Made by a program: the position numbers and the translations under genes. A stretch of DNA of 64,000 nucleotides from Talpa occidentalis (Eukaryota; Chordata; Mammalia; Eulipotyphla; Talpidae), in assembly GCF_014898055.3 (NCBI RefSeq), contig NW_023603184.1, positions 107,932,615 to 107,996,614 on the forward strand, in the 5' to 3' direction. The notes below the pieces were generated by a model. It saw only the letters and a program-made list of their open reading frames with translations, was not told the origin of the DNA and ran no database searches. Shown here piece by piece: positions 11,471 to 22,621 of the stretch (positions within the stretch are counted from its first letter, which is position 1; every line of letters starts with the position of its first letter).

Positions 11471-12649
11471 ATAGAAAAGAAACTACCTTCGAATAGAAGA
11501 AATTTCTGGCCAGACACTCAAATTCCAGAGTCAAAGGCTTCTATTTGGAGGCATGTCATGCCTCAAACCTTCATCACTGATGCTCAAGTAGTCCATGATA
11601 TCATGTAAACTCTCATAAACACAGGGAACAGAATTGTCTGGATTCATGGGAAAAGGCCAGTTAACAGTTTTGCCTTTTTTTTTGAGAGGCTGAGTTCCTA
11701 CACAGCTGATCACAATCAACTATCTCATATAATGAGAGCAGCGATAATGAATTGTTGCTTTAAAGTGAAACATGGTTTCATTTAGTGAATGCAAATCTTT
11801 TGGCTCACTGATGCAACTCAAGGTTCTGCTTGTTATGAATGGAAAATAGTCTGTCATGCTTTGACATTTGAATTGAAATGCAATATTAGAGGTTACTAGG
11901 GGGAGATATTTTATTTTAACTAATTTATTTCATGGCCACACTTAAAATACCGTACCTACAACAGGCATGTAAAAGCTTCAGATGGTAATTTCTAGTAAGG
12001 AATGGCCATAAATAAAACAAAGTGGAACAAGATTCAATACTCTTTGCTTCCTTCATTTGGAGTTCAAATACTTTGGGCTCTTGGACTTGACTTTTTTTGT
12101 ATTTACATGTATAAGTGAAAATGTGATTTACAAGTAAGGTATGTTCACAGCCATATCACTGAGCCCCAGTTACAATAAAATATTGATAATATGTGTAGTG
12201 TTCAAACAAGTACATAAACCTGGTTTTGGTAGTTTGGTTTAGTCACTGAGAGTGGGAATGCCCATTTCTCCTCTTATATCTGGTAGCAATTTATACTTGT
12301 TTAATATGCTTTAAACTGTTGGAGTAATGATCCCAGATTTGGTCTCTTCTCTGCTATTTTGACCTATGAGATAGCCTTGATTTTTAAGTTTAAATTTTCA
12401 TTCCAGGTCTAAAACAGAGGATCTGGACGTTCCCACTTAAGTTTTGTAGATTTGGTGAGAGTATTTTATGTATATTTCAGGGCCAGAACATGATCCTGAT
12501 CAGCAAATGTCCATGGTAAGGAAGGATAATAGGGTCACAGCTACATCTTTCTCTATTTACATTCCCTGTTGCCCTCCTTAATGAAAAAACAAAAAGCCAG
12601 CTAGATTTATCACCACTTATTTTCAAAAACAGTTTTTCAAAATTTATTG

Positions 12650-13142
12650 GGCCTCCCTGGTGGCGCAGCGGTTGAGCGCTGGGTTGCGAAGCTGCCCGCG
12701 GCCTCTGCAGCACCGGTTTGATCCCCGGCTGCTCGCCGGCCACTGGAGGAGGGTCCCACATGGCGCGCAGACCTCTCCTGCACCCGCTGCTCCCTCAGCA
12801 GTGTACTTCGTCCTTCTGCCTGCACTCTGGCTCTGGTGATTCTCTCACCCTCCTGCGACTGTACCCAGTGCATGCTGCCTCTATGTCGCGCAGTGTACGC
12901 TTGCGAAGCTGCCTCTGCGCCGGTTCATCCCCGCTGCTGGCTCCCACATGGCGCGCAGACCTCTCCTGCAGCAGTGTACTTCAGTCCTTCTGCCTGCTCT
13001 GCTCCCTGCTCTGGCTCTGGTGAATTCTCTCACCCTCCCGCGCTTCTGACTGTACCCAGTGCATGTATAAACAAAACAAACAAACAAACAAATAAATAAA
13101 TAAATGCCTCTATTAAAAAAAAAGTTAAAAAAAAAAAAAACA
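12650..13142 (+). mobile_element. Dimeric SINE: two head-to-tail bodies inside one TSD
   Basis: The first body (12650-12873) runs head to cagtgcatg. A second, gapped body follows directly (about 12874-13140) without an A-tail between them. The whole lies between 20-bp TSD copies, cagtttttcaaaatttattg at 12630-12649 and one with a single mismatch at 13143-13162. Both bodies carry many 1-4 bp deletions relative to sister copies. The tail contains atgcctctatt as in the 2295 and 60803 copies. Confidence 0.85.
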
Positions 13143-13482
13143 CAGTTTTTAAAAATTTATTGATTGTGATTATGTCTTAGGTGCTGGGATTATAGTGATA
13201 AACAGGGCTGTCACAGATCCTCCTGATAAGGGACTCACAGCCTAACTAGGGGAGATGAGTTTTTGAATATGTGAAAATTCCATCACTATGTCCTACTGAA
13301 GTGACTATGTCAAGTCGGGTGTTGACAGAGCATGGAGCAGGAACATCTACATTGGACTTAAATGATATGGAAGGATAAGCCAGAGTCGAGCGACACAAAG
13401 ATAGACTAGAAAATAGTAAAGGAGTTTTGGGAAGAAAGGACTAAAAAAAATGAAAGAACAATAGGGTAAAAACCTGAAGTTA

Positions 13483-13720
13483 CATAGTAGGAATTTAGAA
13501 AACCTAAATAAGGGATCAGGAAAAAGAATAATTATAATTAAAGTGAAAAACAAAATCAACAGGCAACTATAAACCAGAGACACACTACAGGGCTGGGGGT
13601 GGAGAAGAAAGGAGGATCAAAACAAGGGTGGTAGGAATTTTACGGGGACTATAACCAAGATGAAAATGCATACATTATACAAAAATGAAAAATGATGTAA
13701 AAAATATTTTTAAAAACCAA
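13483..13720 (+). mobile_element. Young L1 3' end, 240 bp
   Basis: Begins catagtaggaatttagaaaa in the last ORF2 codons and follows the same 3' UTR as the 8634 and 53276 copies. A 15-bp TSD, aaaaacctgaagtta / aaaaacctgaagcta, lies at 13468-13482 and 13721-13735. Confidence 0.88.
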
Positions 13721-14353
13721 AAAAACCTGAAGCTAAATGTTGCTTTGATGGAAGACAGAGGGGAGACCAGGTTAAAGAGCTTTGTGTTCTACTTGCAGAA
13801 ATTTGAAGTTGAGTGAAGCAGTTAGAAGGTATTGTTTTCCCTAATATTTTAGATATTATAGACTCTGCAGAGATTCAAATATAAGGGTTCATACATTAAA
13901 TTTCTCCTGGAATTGGGTCTGAAAAAAAACTTCACCACCAAATATTTATACATCCTTTTATTAGAAAATGGGAACTGAAAGTCCAATGATGTGACCTAAT
14001 TAGAAGTTCAAAACATATTTGTGTTGCATTCCTTCAAGGGGTCAAGTCTACATTCTTATCAATCTTTATTTTCCTATTCTATTGAAAAGTATTTCAATAT
14101 TACTAAAGTTTTCTCTAGAAGGAAATGGTTATAAATCATGTATATCTTAAAATACAAACATCATCTGAATTTCTTACGTTTTCCTTATTAATAAATTATT
14201 TTGGTTCAACTTTCATAAGGAGAATTCATTGATCAAGACAGAAGTCCTAAAATAAAGAAAAATCACTCTTAAGTCTTTGAAAATACATTAAAATCAGAAG
14301 AATAACCAAATAACTAATTATTCACTGCTGGTCAAACAGTAGCTCAAAAGAAG

Positions 14354-14468
14354 AGGTAGGTAAGTAGGTAGGAAGATAGGTAAGCAGATAGGTTGGTAGG
14401 CAGGTATGCAAGGGTGGAAGGGGGCAGAGGGAGAGGGAGGGAGAGGAAGGGAGAGGGAGAGAGAAGAG
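14354..14468. repeat. (GGTA)n/(GGGA)n purine-rich low-complexity tract
   Basis: A degenerate ggtaggtaagta array passes into a gggagagggagg tract. On the minus strand it reads as a spurious Leu/Pro/Ser- and Thr/Tyr-rich open frame. Confidence 0.9.
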
Positions 14469-15004
14469 ACAGCAATCTGAACCATATCTTGAAATCAGGA
14501 TGCCTTTTCTCTCTATATGTGCTGTATATATGTGTTTGCACATATATTTTACCTCTATCTTCATATATTTTATTTTGGTGATATATCATGCAATATGTAT
14601 GTCCCACCCTTCTGCCCCCCAAATTAAAATGAACTGCTATGCAACAAGTAAAGAAAACCAGCAATATCCATGCCCTAGCCACCTCAAACTACAATTCAAC
14701 CAAGGTGACAAACCAAGAAAATTAGGAAATTTAATTTTTAAATTAAATTGAATATGCAGCACAAGAAAAAAATATGCCAACTTTTCAGTCAACCAGATAT
14801 TCACATATTCAGATGAGATTTAGCACTTTTTAATATCAATTTGAATATACCACATTAAATACTTTTAGTTGTAGATGGACTTAACAACAGCATAGTTCAT
14901 TCTTTACCTTTATCAAAAATTGAGATTATTTCAACCAAATATTTTGTTTAGTTGTACAAGACTATGTTTAAAAATCTAAAAAATAAATGCCTCTCTTATT
15001 CATA

Positions 15005-16307
15005 TTTATTTTTTAAATGAACCAAACAAATACCCTCTTTTCTGAGTAATATATTTCAGAAAGACATAGAACATTCTTCAATATTACATCAAACTTATAA
15101 GACTAGAATTCATCTTACTATACCCCTCCTTTTAAATACTAAATATATCCTTCTGGGTTTAGTTTCAAGTAAGGATGTAGTTTAAAGAAATTAGCAAGGA
15201 ATTTAAATTTCAATTCATAAACTGCCATTTTAACACGTGGGAATAGTGGGAAACCACATAATAATCCTACTCTTTTAATTTAATATGCTAAAGCAGCAGC
15301 ACCTGCAGGAGAAATAGTGGGCAGGAGGAAGTGCAATGACCAGTTGCATTAAATAATATAATTACATTTAGTATTCCTAGAGTGCTTTCCATTTTCGAGA
15401 TCTTTACAAGAAGTGAAGCAAAAACTCTTAATTATCCAAGAGGTAGATAATGAACCCATTTTCTAAACAGGAAACTGAGGCACTGAGATGCCTTACCATC
15501 AAATGCAAAAAGATCATCATCAGCAAAATCAAGATTAGGTGCAAAGAGATCTGGTTGCATTTGTATATATATGGGTGCCCCAAATACATCAATAGAATGA
15601 CAGGTCTAAAGTTGGTTCATTCAGTAGTCCATGACTATCTTGCAATATGCCATACAGAGCTTGATGGAAGCTTCAAACTTCATTTACAGTTAAAGGCACA
15701 TCTGTTCTCCTAAGTCAAATCCATGAAATCAACAGAGGAATGATTAAAGTTGCATCCTTAGGCTCAGGAATATAGGCTATTTGGAAACTCCATAGAATGA
15801 ATGCATTTCAATAAATGAGATCAAAGTATGAAAAGACAATGTTAAGGGATAGTTAAGCAATAATAAAAATTAAAACTTCAGTTCAACATTCTACAATTAT
15901 TCTACAAAGAAATATATTCATGAGTACAGTAAAAAATAAATTACCCAATAGTTGGATTTGAAACTTACCACAGCTATATACTGATGTGAACCTTGATCTG
16001 CATGTGCTTAAATTAAGATGGAATATACATAGTAAAGTTTTACTTTGTTTTCTATTGAACACATTTTTTTCTAAAATACAAAACAGTATCCTGATCCATT
16101 GCTAATCATTTAACAAGCTTCTCAAACACATTAAACCACTAAAGAAAAGTTGAAGTTATTTCACTGAGCAGAGATGTTAGCCACACAAGCAATAGGACCA
16201 GAATGGAATATATTTGGTGGGGGATGCTTTGTAGAAAATGCAGGAAAAGAAACATCATAGTGTCCTTTAGGCTCATGAGAATAACATTCATGGGTTCCTT
16301 CCCAGAG
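15005..16307 (-). other. Probable CCDC141 3' UTR (end uncertain)
   Basis: Minus-strand sequence follows the TAA stop. No AATAAA occurs close to the stop. The first ATTAAA-type signals are at about 15274-15284 and the first canonical AATAAA is at 15005-15010 (tttatt on the plus strand). Which one is used cannot be told from sequence. The interval includes a MIR-like patch at 15365-15480 and is otherwise unique AT-rich DNA. Confidence 0.35.
15365..15480 (-). repeat. MIR-like SINE fragment
   Basis: agtgctttccattttc, then ttctaaacaggaaactgagg match the antisense MIR core. Old and partial. Confidence 0.55.
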
Positions 16308-16575
16308 TTACCATGTGAGCAGCCAGTAGAGTAGGGAGACACTAACATAGATGACACACATCATTATCCAGTTTATTCTTGTGATAGGCGGCCTGTGGTT
16401 ACCTGTCACGTGGAGGATGACATTGGAAGAGAGAATGCCACTAGAATTTTGGGCACGAACCACATAGAGGCCTGCGTCTGCCTTGCATACCTTCGGAATG
16501 AACACTGAATGTCTTGTCTCCTTGTGCAAAACCTGTAAGTGCCCATCTGCAGACAATTTCTGGCCCTTCTTGTAC
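16308..16575 (-). CDS. CCDC141: CCDC141 last exon w15: second half of the Ig domain, C-terminal hydrophobic segment, stop
   Basis: The acceptor is ctctctgcttcag before G TAC AAG AAG. The translation [18 protein letters not shown] continues the I-set domain through [20 protein letters not shown] and LSSNVILHV. It is followed by a short polar linker and a final segment, [16 protein letters not shown], that looks like a membrane-spanning or tail-anchor helix before the TAA at 16308-16310. The Ig domain has Val where the F-strand Cys normally lies. The 34+910+268 nt of the last three exons sum to 404 whole codons. Confidence 0.9.
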
Positions 16576-19500
16576 CTGAAGCAGAGAGTCAGTTTTTAAA
16601 GTCAGGATCACTCTTTATTCACATTATTTCTAAGGTCTAATAACCATTGCAAATGGGCCCACCACCACCACAACATACTCTAGAATTAGCAGGAGCTATG
16701 TAGTTACCACAAATTCCAAAGAAGCTGCTTATTCAAACAGAGGTTGCTAACTGATGGCCAAAGAAATACTTGGCCAGTTAGGACAGCTAGAATGTGCTTT
16801 TTAAAATTTGAATTTTTGGACAACATTTACCATTGGCATATTGAATATGAAAATTCAGATAGCCAACTATTCAAGCCAGACCATCTGGTCCCACTTGGCC
16901 ACCATTTGCTCGTGGTAACGAGCACCTTGTAAGTGAGATGGCACTCTTCTGTTTGGCCTACTCCATTCTTTCAGGTGCTGTGAAACAGCAGCTTGTGACT
17001 TCCTGGAATCCATATTGGAAGGAGACTCATCTGCTTCATTCACCATATTCATGCCCTGTGAACCACATGAGCTACCAACGTGCTGCTTTAGGCAAGGTAC
17101 TTGTACAGCATTACCTGGCTAAATGAGTTCATTTAATGTCTATCAATTTATTTCATTAAAAGAAAATGATTTCTAATTATAAAAGGCATTTATGCAATTG
17201 AGGTTATTACTGTTAATGACTTGTTTCTTATTTTCCTACGAACCTGGTTACTCAGTTGCATCTTTTTATAAAGCAAATCATTTGTTTATTTTGTATAGTC
17301 TAGATTCATGTGTATTCATTCATACCCAGGTTCTTCTACATAAGAAGTGAGGATAAACCTGAATCATCTTCTGTTCCAATTGCCTAAGTGATAACCTTTT
17401 CCTGAGTGTCCTAAGAATGAGTGATCCCCTGACAGCTTGCCAGTTGTTAATTATGTGAAGTCTGAGGGTAAACTGTAAATCTGAGGGTAAACTGTTATCT
17501 TTCACAATAATTACAACAGTCCTTCAAGGATATATACTAACCAAGGCATTTTTTTTGTGGGGACAAAACCAAGAAACACTTCAGACAACATTTTTCTTTG
17601 AGGTGAACTGATATTTAATGATGAATTAAATATCTTTTAAATTCAAAAATGCAAAATTCCTGATCTATCAAAAACATGCAACTACAAAAACAAAAGAAAA
17701 CAAAAAGCATAAATGGCCACACCATTGCACGAATACAGTTACTTTTAGTAATCTGAGAAACCAGGGTTTTCTCATAAGTTCATTAGATAAGCGAGTCACA
17801 CTTCGAGTACCGACAAGGGGTACACATGATAACAGTTCACTCAGTGCTGACTGAAAGATTAGGATAAACAAGTGCTACTCTGTTTATCTTAGTTTATAAA
17901 TGTTTAAAATAACCCATGAACTGAGAAAGTCAGAGCTGCTTTTAGAACAACAGTAGGTGATTCAAAACCCTTATTCTGTTTACTTTTATTAAAACAAATA
18001 GGCTAAAAAAAAATAATGGTGCCCCCAAAGGCAAATCATATTGTTCACAGTTCAGTTTTTTATACTACCTTTCAAAGATGTTTTTTTTTTATTATTTATT
18101 TATTTATTTTATTTAAATTTTTTTATTATATATTTATTTATTTATTCAAAGATGGGTTTATTACTGGAAACCACTGTGAGGGAAATATTGTTATCTATCT
18201 CTCACATTGAAAACATTTATAAAAAGAAAACTCAGTGAAACAAACAATCCTTACCAAAGTGGCATGTGTGACTGTTGGGAAGAGGGAGAGGTCAAGTGGG
18301 TAAAAGGAAGCAAAGGGAAAAACCCAAATTCTTTTGTTTTTTTTTTGATTGAAGAAGTGTTGTTAAACTAAGAAAACTTCATGCTTCCATAGAAATAAAC
18401 AAGGGGAAATAACTTCAGACCACAATCTTTAGAAATGTGGAATGTTAAACTGATCTAAAAGCAAAAAAAAAAAAAAAAAAAAAAAAAAAGCACAGCTGTC
18501 CTGTAGTACTTTCAGAGTTTGTTAAATTACTATTTCCTATGGTTCCTTCTTTTTTTTCTTTTAGGGGTATTAGGCATGCTGCTGCTGAATGAGAGCTGGG
18601 GGTTGATGTGAGGCTGAATCATGCAGAGTTGCAGTGTTGTAGAATATTAATCAGCTGTCCCTAAACCTTCAAGTTAGTGCACACTAAATCATTGCTTAGT
18701 GATTGGATTTGTTTCTGTTTATGGCTTGTCATTATAGGCTACCCACCATGTCAGTGTAGGCTCTGGATATCCTGTTACTTCAACTTCCAAAGTCACTGGA
18801 GAACCTTCCACAACAGTTACATTAGACAGGAGCCTGGAGAAATTAGGTGCCTGGTCCGCTAGGGTGACCATGCTGTTCTTTGCTGATGTACTTTTAATCA
18901 CTTCTCGGGGAACCACTTGCCTCTGATAGCACCAGCTGGTGTCTGATTGAGACTGGAGGCTGGAGGATGCATCAGGGGAAGCATGCAGGCTATCTCGGGT
19001 TTTAGTGGCATTATTATAAACATGCATCTCCTCCCGTGTTTCTAGCAAACTTCCCTGAGTCTGAGGGCGCTGCTGTAAAGCTCTCTCATGCACTTCACTC
19101 AGCATGCTCTCTGGAGGTTTAGCACTGATTTTGTGGAAGACAGTACTCTTTTCCAGAAATCCTTGGGCTGTTAATGGGAGTTCGGCTTTGAACTGGGTGT
19201 AGGGCCTCTCAAAATGACTTGAAAATGTTTCTCTCTTATCATTGCAAGCATCAGCAAAAGCAGCAGGTGGAGGCGGCAGCATAGGTTCTTGGATCTCCCC
19301 TGTCCCTTGGGCCCCCTTCAGCATCCTGGAGCTGCTTATCTGTAGGCTGAGGGAGGAGCTGGGACTTTCCTCTGCCTCCGTGTCCGATGGTAGGACAGGG
19401 GATTCTGGGCTTTCCGGGAGTGGAGGCAAGGAGATGTCATCAGGTGAGGCACACTCATCTTCTCCTCCTGAGGGCACGTCAGCAGGCAGGAGCAGAGCCT

Positions 19501-22500
19501 GGATACCACCCTCCTCGGCAGAGGACAGTGGCTTCAGGTCCTGGGGAGGCTGACCCTCTTCTCTTCCACGGATGGCCAAAATGTCAGCCATTTGCTGCTC
19601 CTGCTCCTTCAAAACCAAAAGCCAAAGCTTCAAGTTAGCCATTGAGTCTTCTTTGCCTAGGTCTTAATGAAAGTGCAGTGCAAGTTCAAAGAGACAATTT
19701 GAAATTTTTTACCATGAGTTGAAACTTGGGGCCCTGGCACAAACATTACACAATTTGAACCCATTTCTCCATCTAACCTGGCACAGTCCTGTTCAGAACT
19801 CAGCAGTCAGTAAAGTGATCTCCAGTCTCTGAGTGAAATGTGATAGAGCTTGTGAAACAGAAGAAAGCTAGCACTGGTTTTCATCTGTAATGGAGGGTTA
19901 TGCTGGGCCAGTGTCTTTCAAGTGAGAAGCTTCCTTATGACTTATTTATTTATCTATACAGCATGCCAACACATAGTTCTTAAACATCGGAGACTCCCAA
20001 TATCCCTAGATCCCTCCTGGAATAACCCCTTTTCTGTCCCAGGAAAACCATTATTTATTTTTATTGTGGTAAAATGTACATTCTGTAAAACTATTTTAAT
20101 CATATAATGTGTGTAGTTCAGTGGCATTAAGCATACAGGCGTTGCTGTGATGTGTCCCTGCCACCTGCCTCCAAAACCTTTTCTTCTTCCCAAACTCCCC
20201 CCCCCCCCCCAGTAAGCACAACTCCCAAGTGTCCCCTCCCTCCTAGCCTCTGGTAAACACCAATTTTACTTTTTGTCTCTATGAATTTGACAGCTTCAGG
20301 TTCCTGATTTAGAGAAAACCATTTTTAATGATTGTCTTTATTTTCTCCAAGCTCTTCCTCTTTATTCTTACATTACAATGACGTAAAATACATACATATA
20401 TATATGTATATATAGACACACACAAATATTAAATAAGCAAAAAAATTTACAAAAATGGTGGTGCATAGACTGAATCAACTAATCTCCCTGCTTCATTTCT
20501 GGGGTCAGAAAAATGAAAAGTACTTTATGTCCAAGAGAAAATCCTGTGATTAATATATTCATGTAATAGTTTGGTGGAATTGTTCTTTCTGATTTGAATA
20601 ATTTTTCTGAGAAAGAGAAACATGGAACTAGTGATCCCAAGACAAGCATTTAACTTGGTGCTTCTTATTACCTACTCGCTTGGTGTTTTGGGGAATCATT
20701 ACATCTGACCTATAATATGAATAATAGAAACAATAAGAGAATAAATGTGATCGAACTATTTAAAAAAGTGAAGATTACTACCACCCTTTCATTTTTCTCT
20801 CTGTACCAACTGCACCAGAATGTTTATGTGAAGGGACAGCTATATTTTGGATCTTCACTTGTACTAAGTGACCAATGATTTATCATCTCTTTTAATTTAT
20901 GTTAAAATAAAAGTGATCTCTCAATGTAATTAAAAATTCAATTTTTAAAAAAATGATCTGTTGCTTTAATTTTTCTTGTAAGAAAAATAAATAGAAGAAA
21001 AAATTAAGTATCAATCAGTGTTTGCTTTGATAGCAATGACTTTCAAATCTAAGCACATGGAAGTGGTTGACAATGGAGGAAATGTGCAGAATTAAAAAAA
21101 TAATATGTTGGATTTAGCATTTCTTAGAAATTTAGATAAGAAATGGCATGCATTTCATGTTGTTCTTCACTATTTTTCCCAGTCAGTATCAATCAAGGGT
21201 GATTTTGCACCCTAGGGACATTTGGTAATTTTGGTAGATATTTTTTGGTTGTGGTGGAGAAGTACCACACTAATGGCATTTAGGGGAGAGAGGCCAGGAA
21301 TGTTGCAAAATGCTGCAATGCTGGGGGCAGCACCCACAGCAGGGAATTCTCTGGGCCAACGTGTTGATAGTGTTGAGGGTAAGAAAATGTAATTTAAACC
21401 AATCAGAATCTAAAAAAGAACAACACTAAAGTCCAGCAAGATGACCAAGGTTTGGGAGATTTCCTTTGCCTTAGAGAGGAAACAGGGTTTAAGTGCCTCA
21501 AGGCTATCCCACAAAAAAGGCAGGAAACTTAAGTCCTTGCTGCCTGGTGATTCTACAATTGAACTAGACTTGATATAGATTTAACTTGTGGAAAAGGACC
21601 TCCAAGAACTGAAGAACTGTAGAAGAAACTCCAAGAACTGTATTGACTTCAAGGCAAGATAAATATTTCTCCATGAGACAACTGCAACAAATGGAGATTT
21701 TTTTTCTTAAGCTTTCATGTCATAAGAAATATATTTTATTAGTTTGGAAGCAGTTGAGAATAATGTTGACTCTGCTTCTTCCTTCAGTTTCTTGGGAGAG
21801 AAACACTGAAAGCAGGCAGCTTGGCAAAGTAAAAAGTCAAAAGGGCTAATTATAGTCCAGGAGCTATGAATAGAGAGTGAGCAACTTATGGTGAAAATCC
21901 ATAATGATATGATTTAAATAATACTTTTGAAGTTCTGATGCATTTGCATTTTATGAGTATTTGCAGTTTTAGCTACATGCTTAATTTATCTCTAATGCAT
22001 AGGCTTTTGCAGGGCATAATATTTAATCTTCAAAATCCTTAAAGTAATTTAAACATGTCTCTAAATACTTTACTGTTTGTATTTCAGCTAGATTCTATGT
22101 TTTATTACATGTGCCTGGAAATATCATCTTAAAGGTAGATTCTATGGAAACAAGACACAATCTAATTTCATGTATAAAGAGTTTCCACCACATCTCTGGC
22201 CTGTACCCCAGTTCTTGTAAGCATAAACAAATAATTCTTTTAAAAAAGAGATTTTCCAAAGTGTAATATAAAACAATACCACTATAGCTTGCAGGGATGA
22301 TAAAAACAGAGAATTATAATTTGAAGTTGGAATTGAATATAAAAAGACAATAGGAAAGGCAGCTGAAAATGGGAGGTACAGAACTGGTTTGGGGTAACAC
22401 TATGATGTTGGAATGACAGTCCCCAAACCATTGTGGGTTACAGAAGGACTAGGTAAGGGGGTAGAATGGAAATAAGGGGTATGGTGACTCACATTGCATT

Positions 22501-22556
22501 GGGAGGTTTGATTCAGATCCTTAAGAAGGCTTCAATTCACTTTTCCTATCTATTTG

Positions 22557-22621
<65 letters not shown>

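Larger units (their letters stand above)
1..16307. other. 3' flank of CCDC141 / probable CCDC141-TTN intergenic interval
   Basis: There is no gene that I can support in this stretch apart from transposon remnants. It holds MER20 (598-797), three SINEs (2295-3366), a rearranged young L1 (3828-5598), an inverted SINE (6061-6334), MER5A (6357-6490), a perfect palindrome (7648-7681), further L1 pieces (8634-8904, 9715-10130, 10255-11470, 13483-13720) and a dimeric SINE (12650-13142). The gaps between them (1-597, 1300-2280, 6500-7300, 11480-12640, 14470-15000) look like unique AT-rich DNA. The TTN assignment rests on known synteny only. Confidence 0.6.

Noticed and set aside
14322..14682. Leu/Pro/Ser-rich and Thr/Tyr-repeat frames
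   Set aside because: They come from the tetranucleotide and purine low-complexity tract.
1..16000. TTN exons expected next to CCDC141
   Set aside because: No Ig or other titin-like exon with splice sites was found on the minus strand below 16308. The gene probably starts beyond the left edge.
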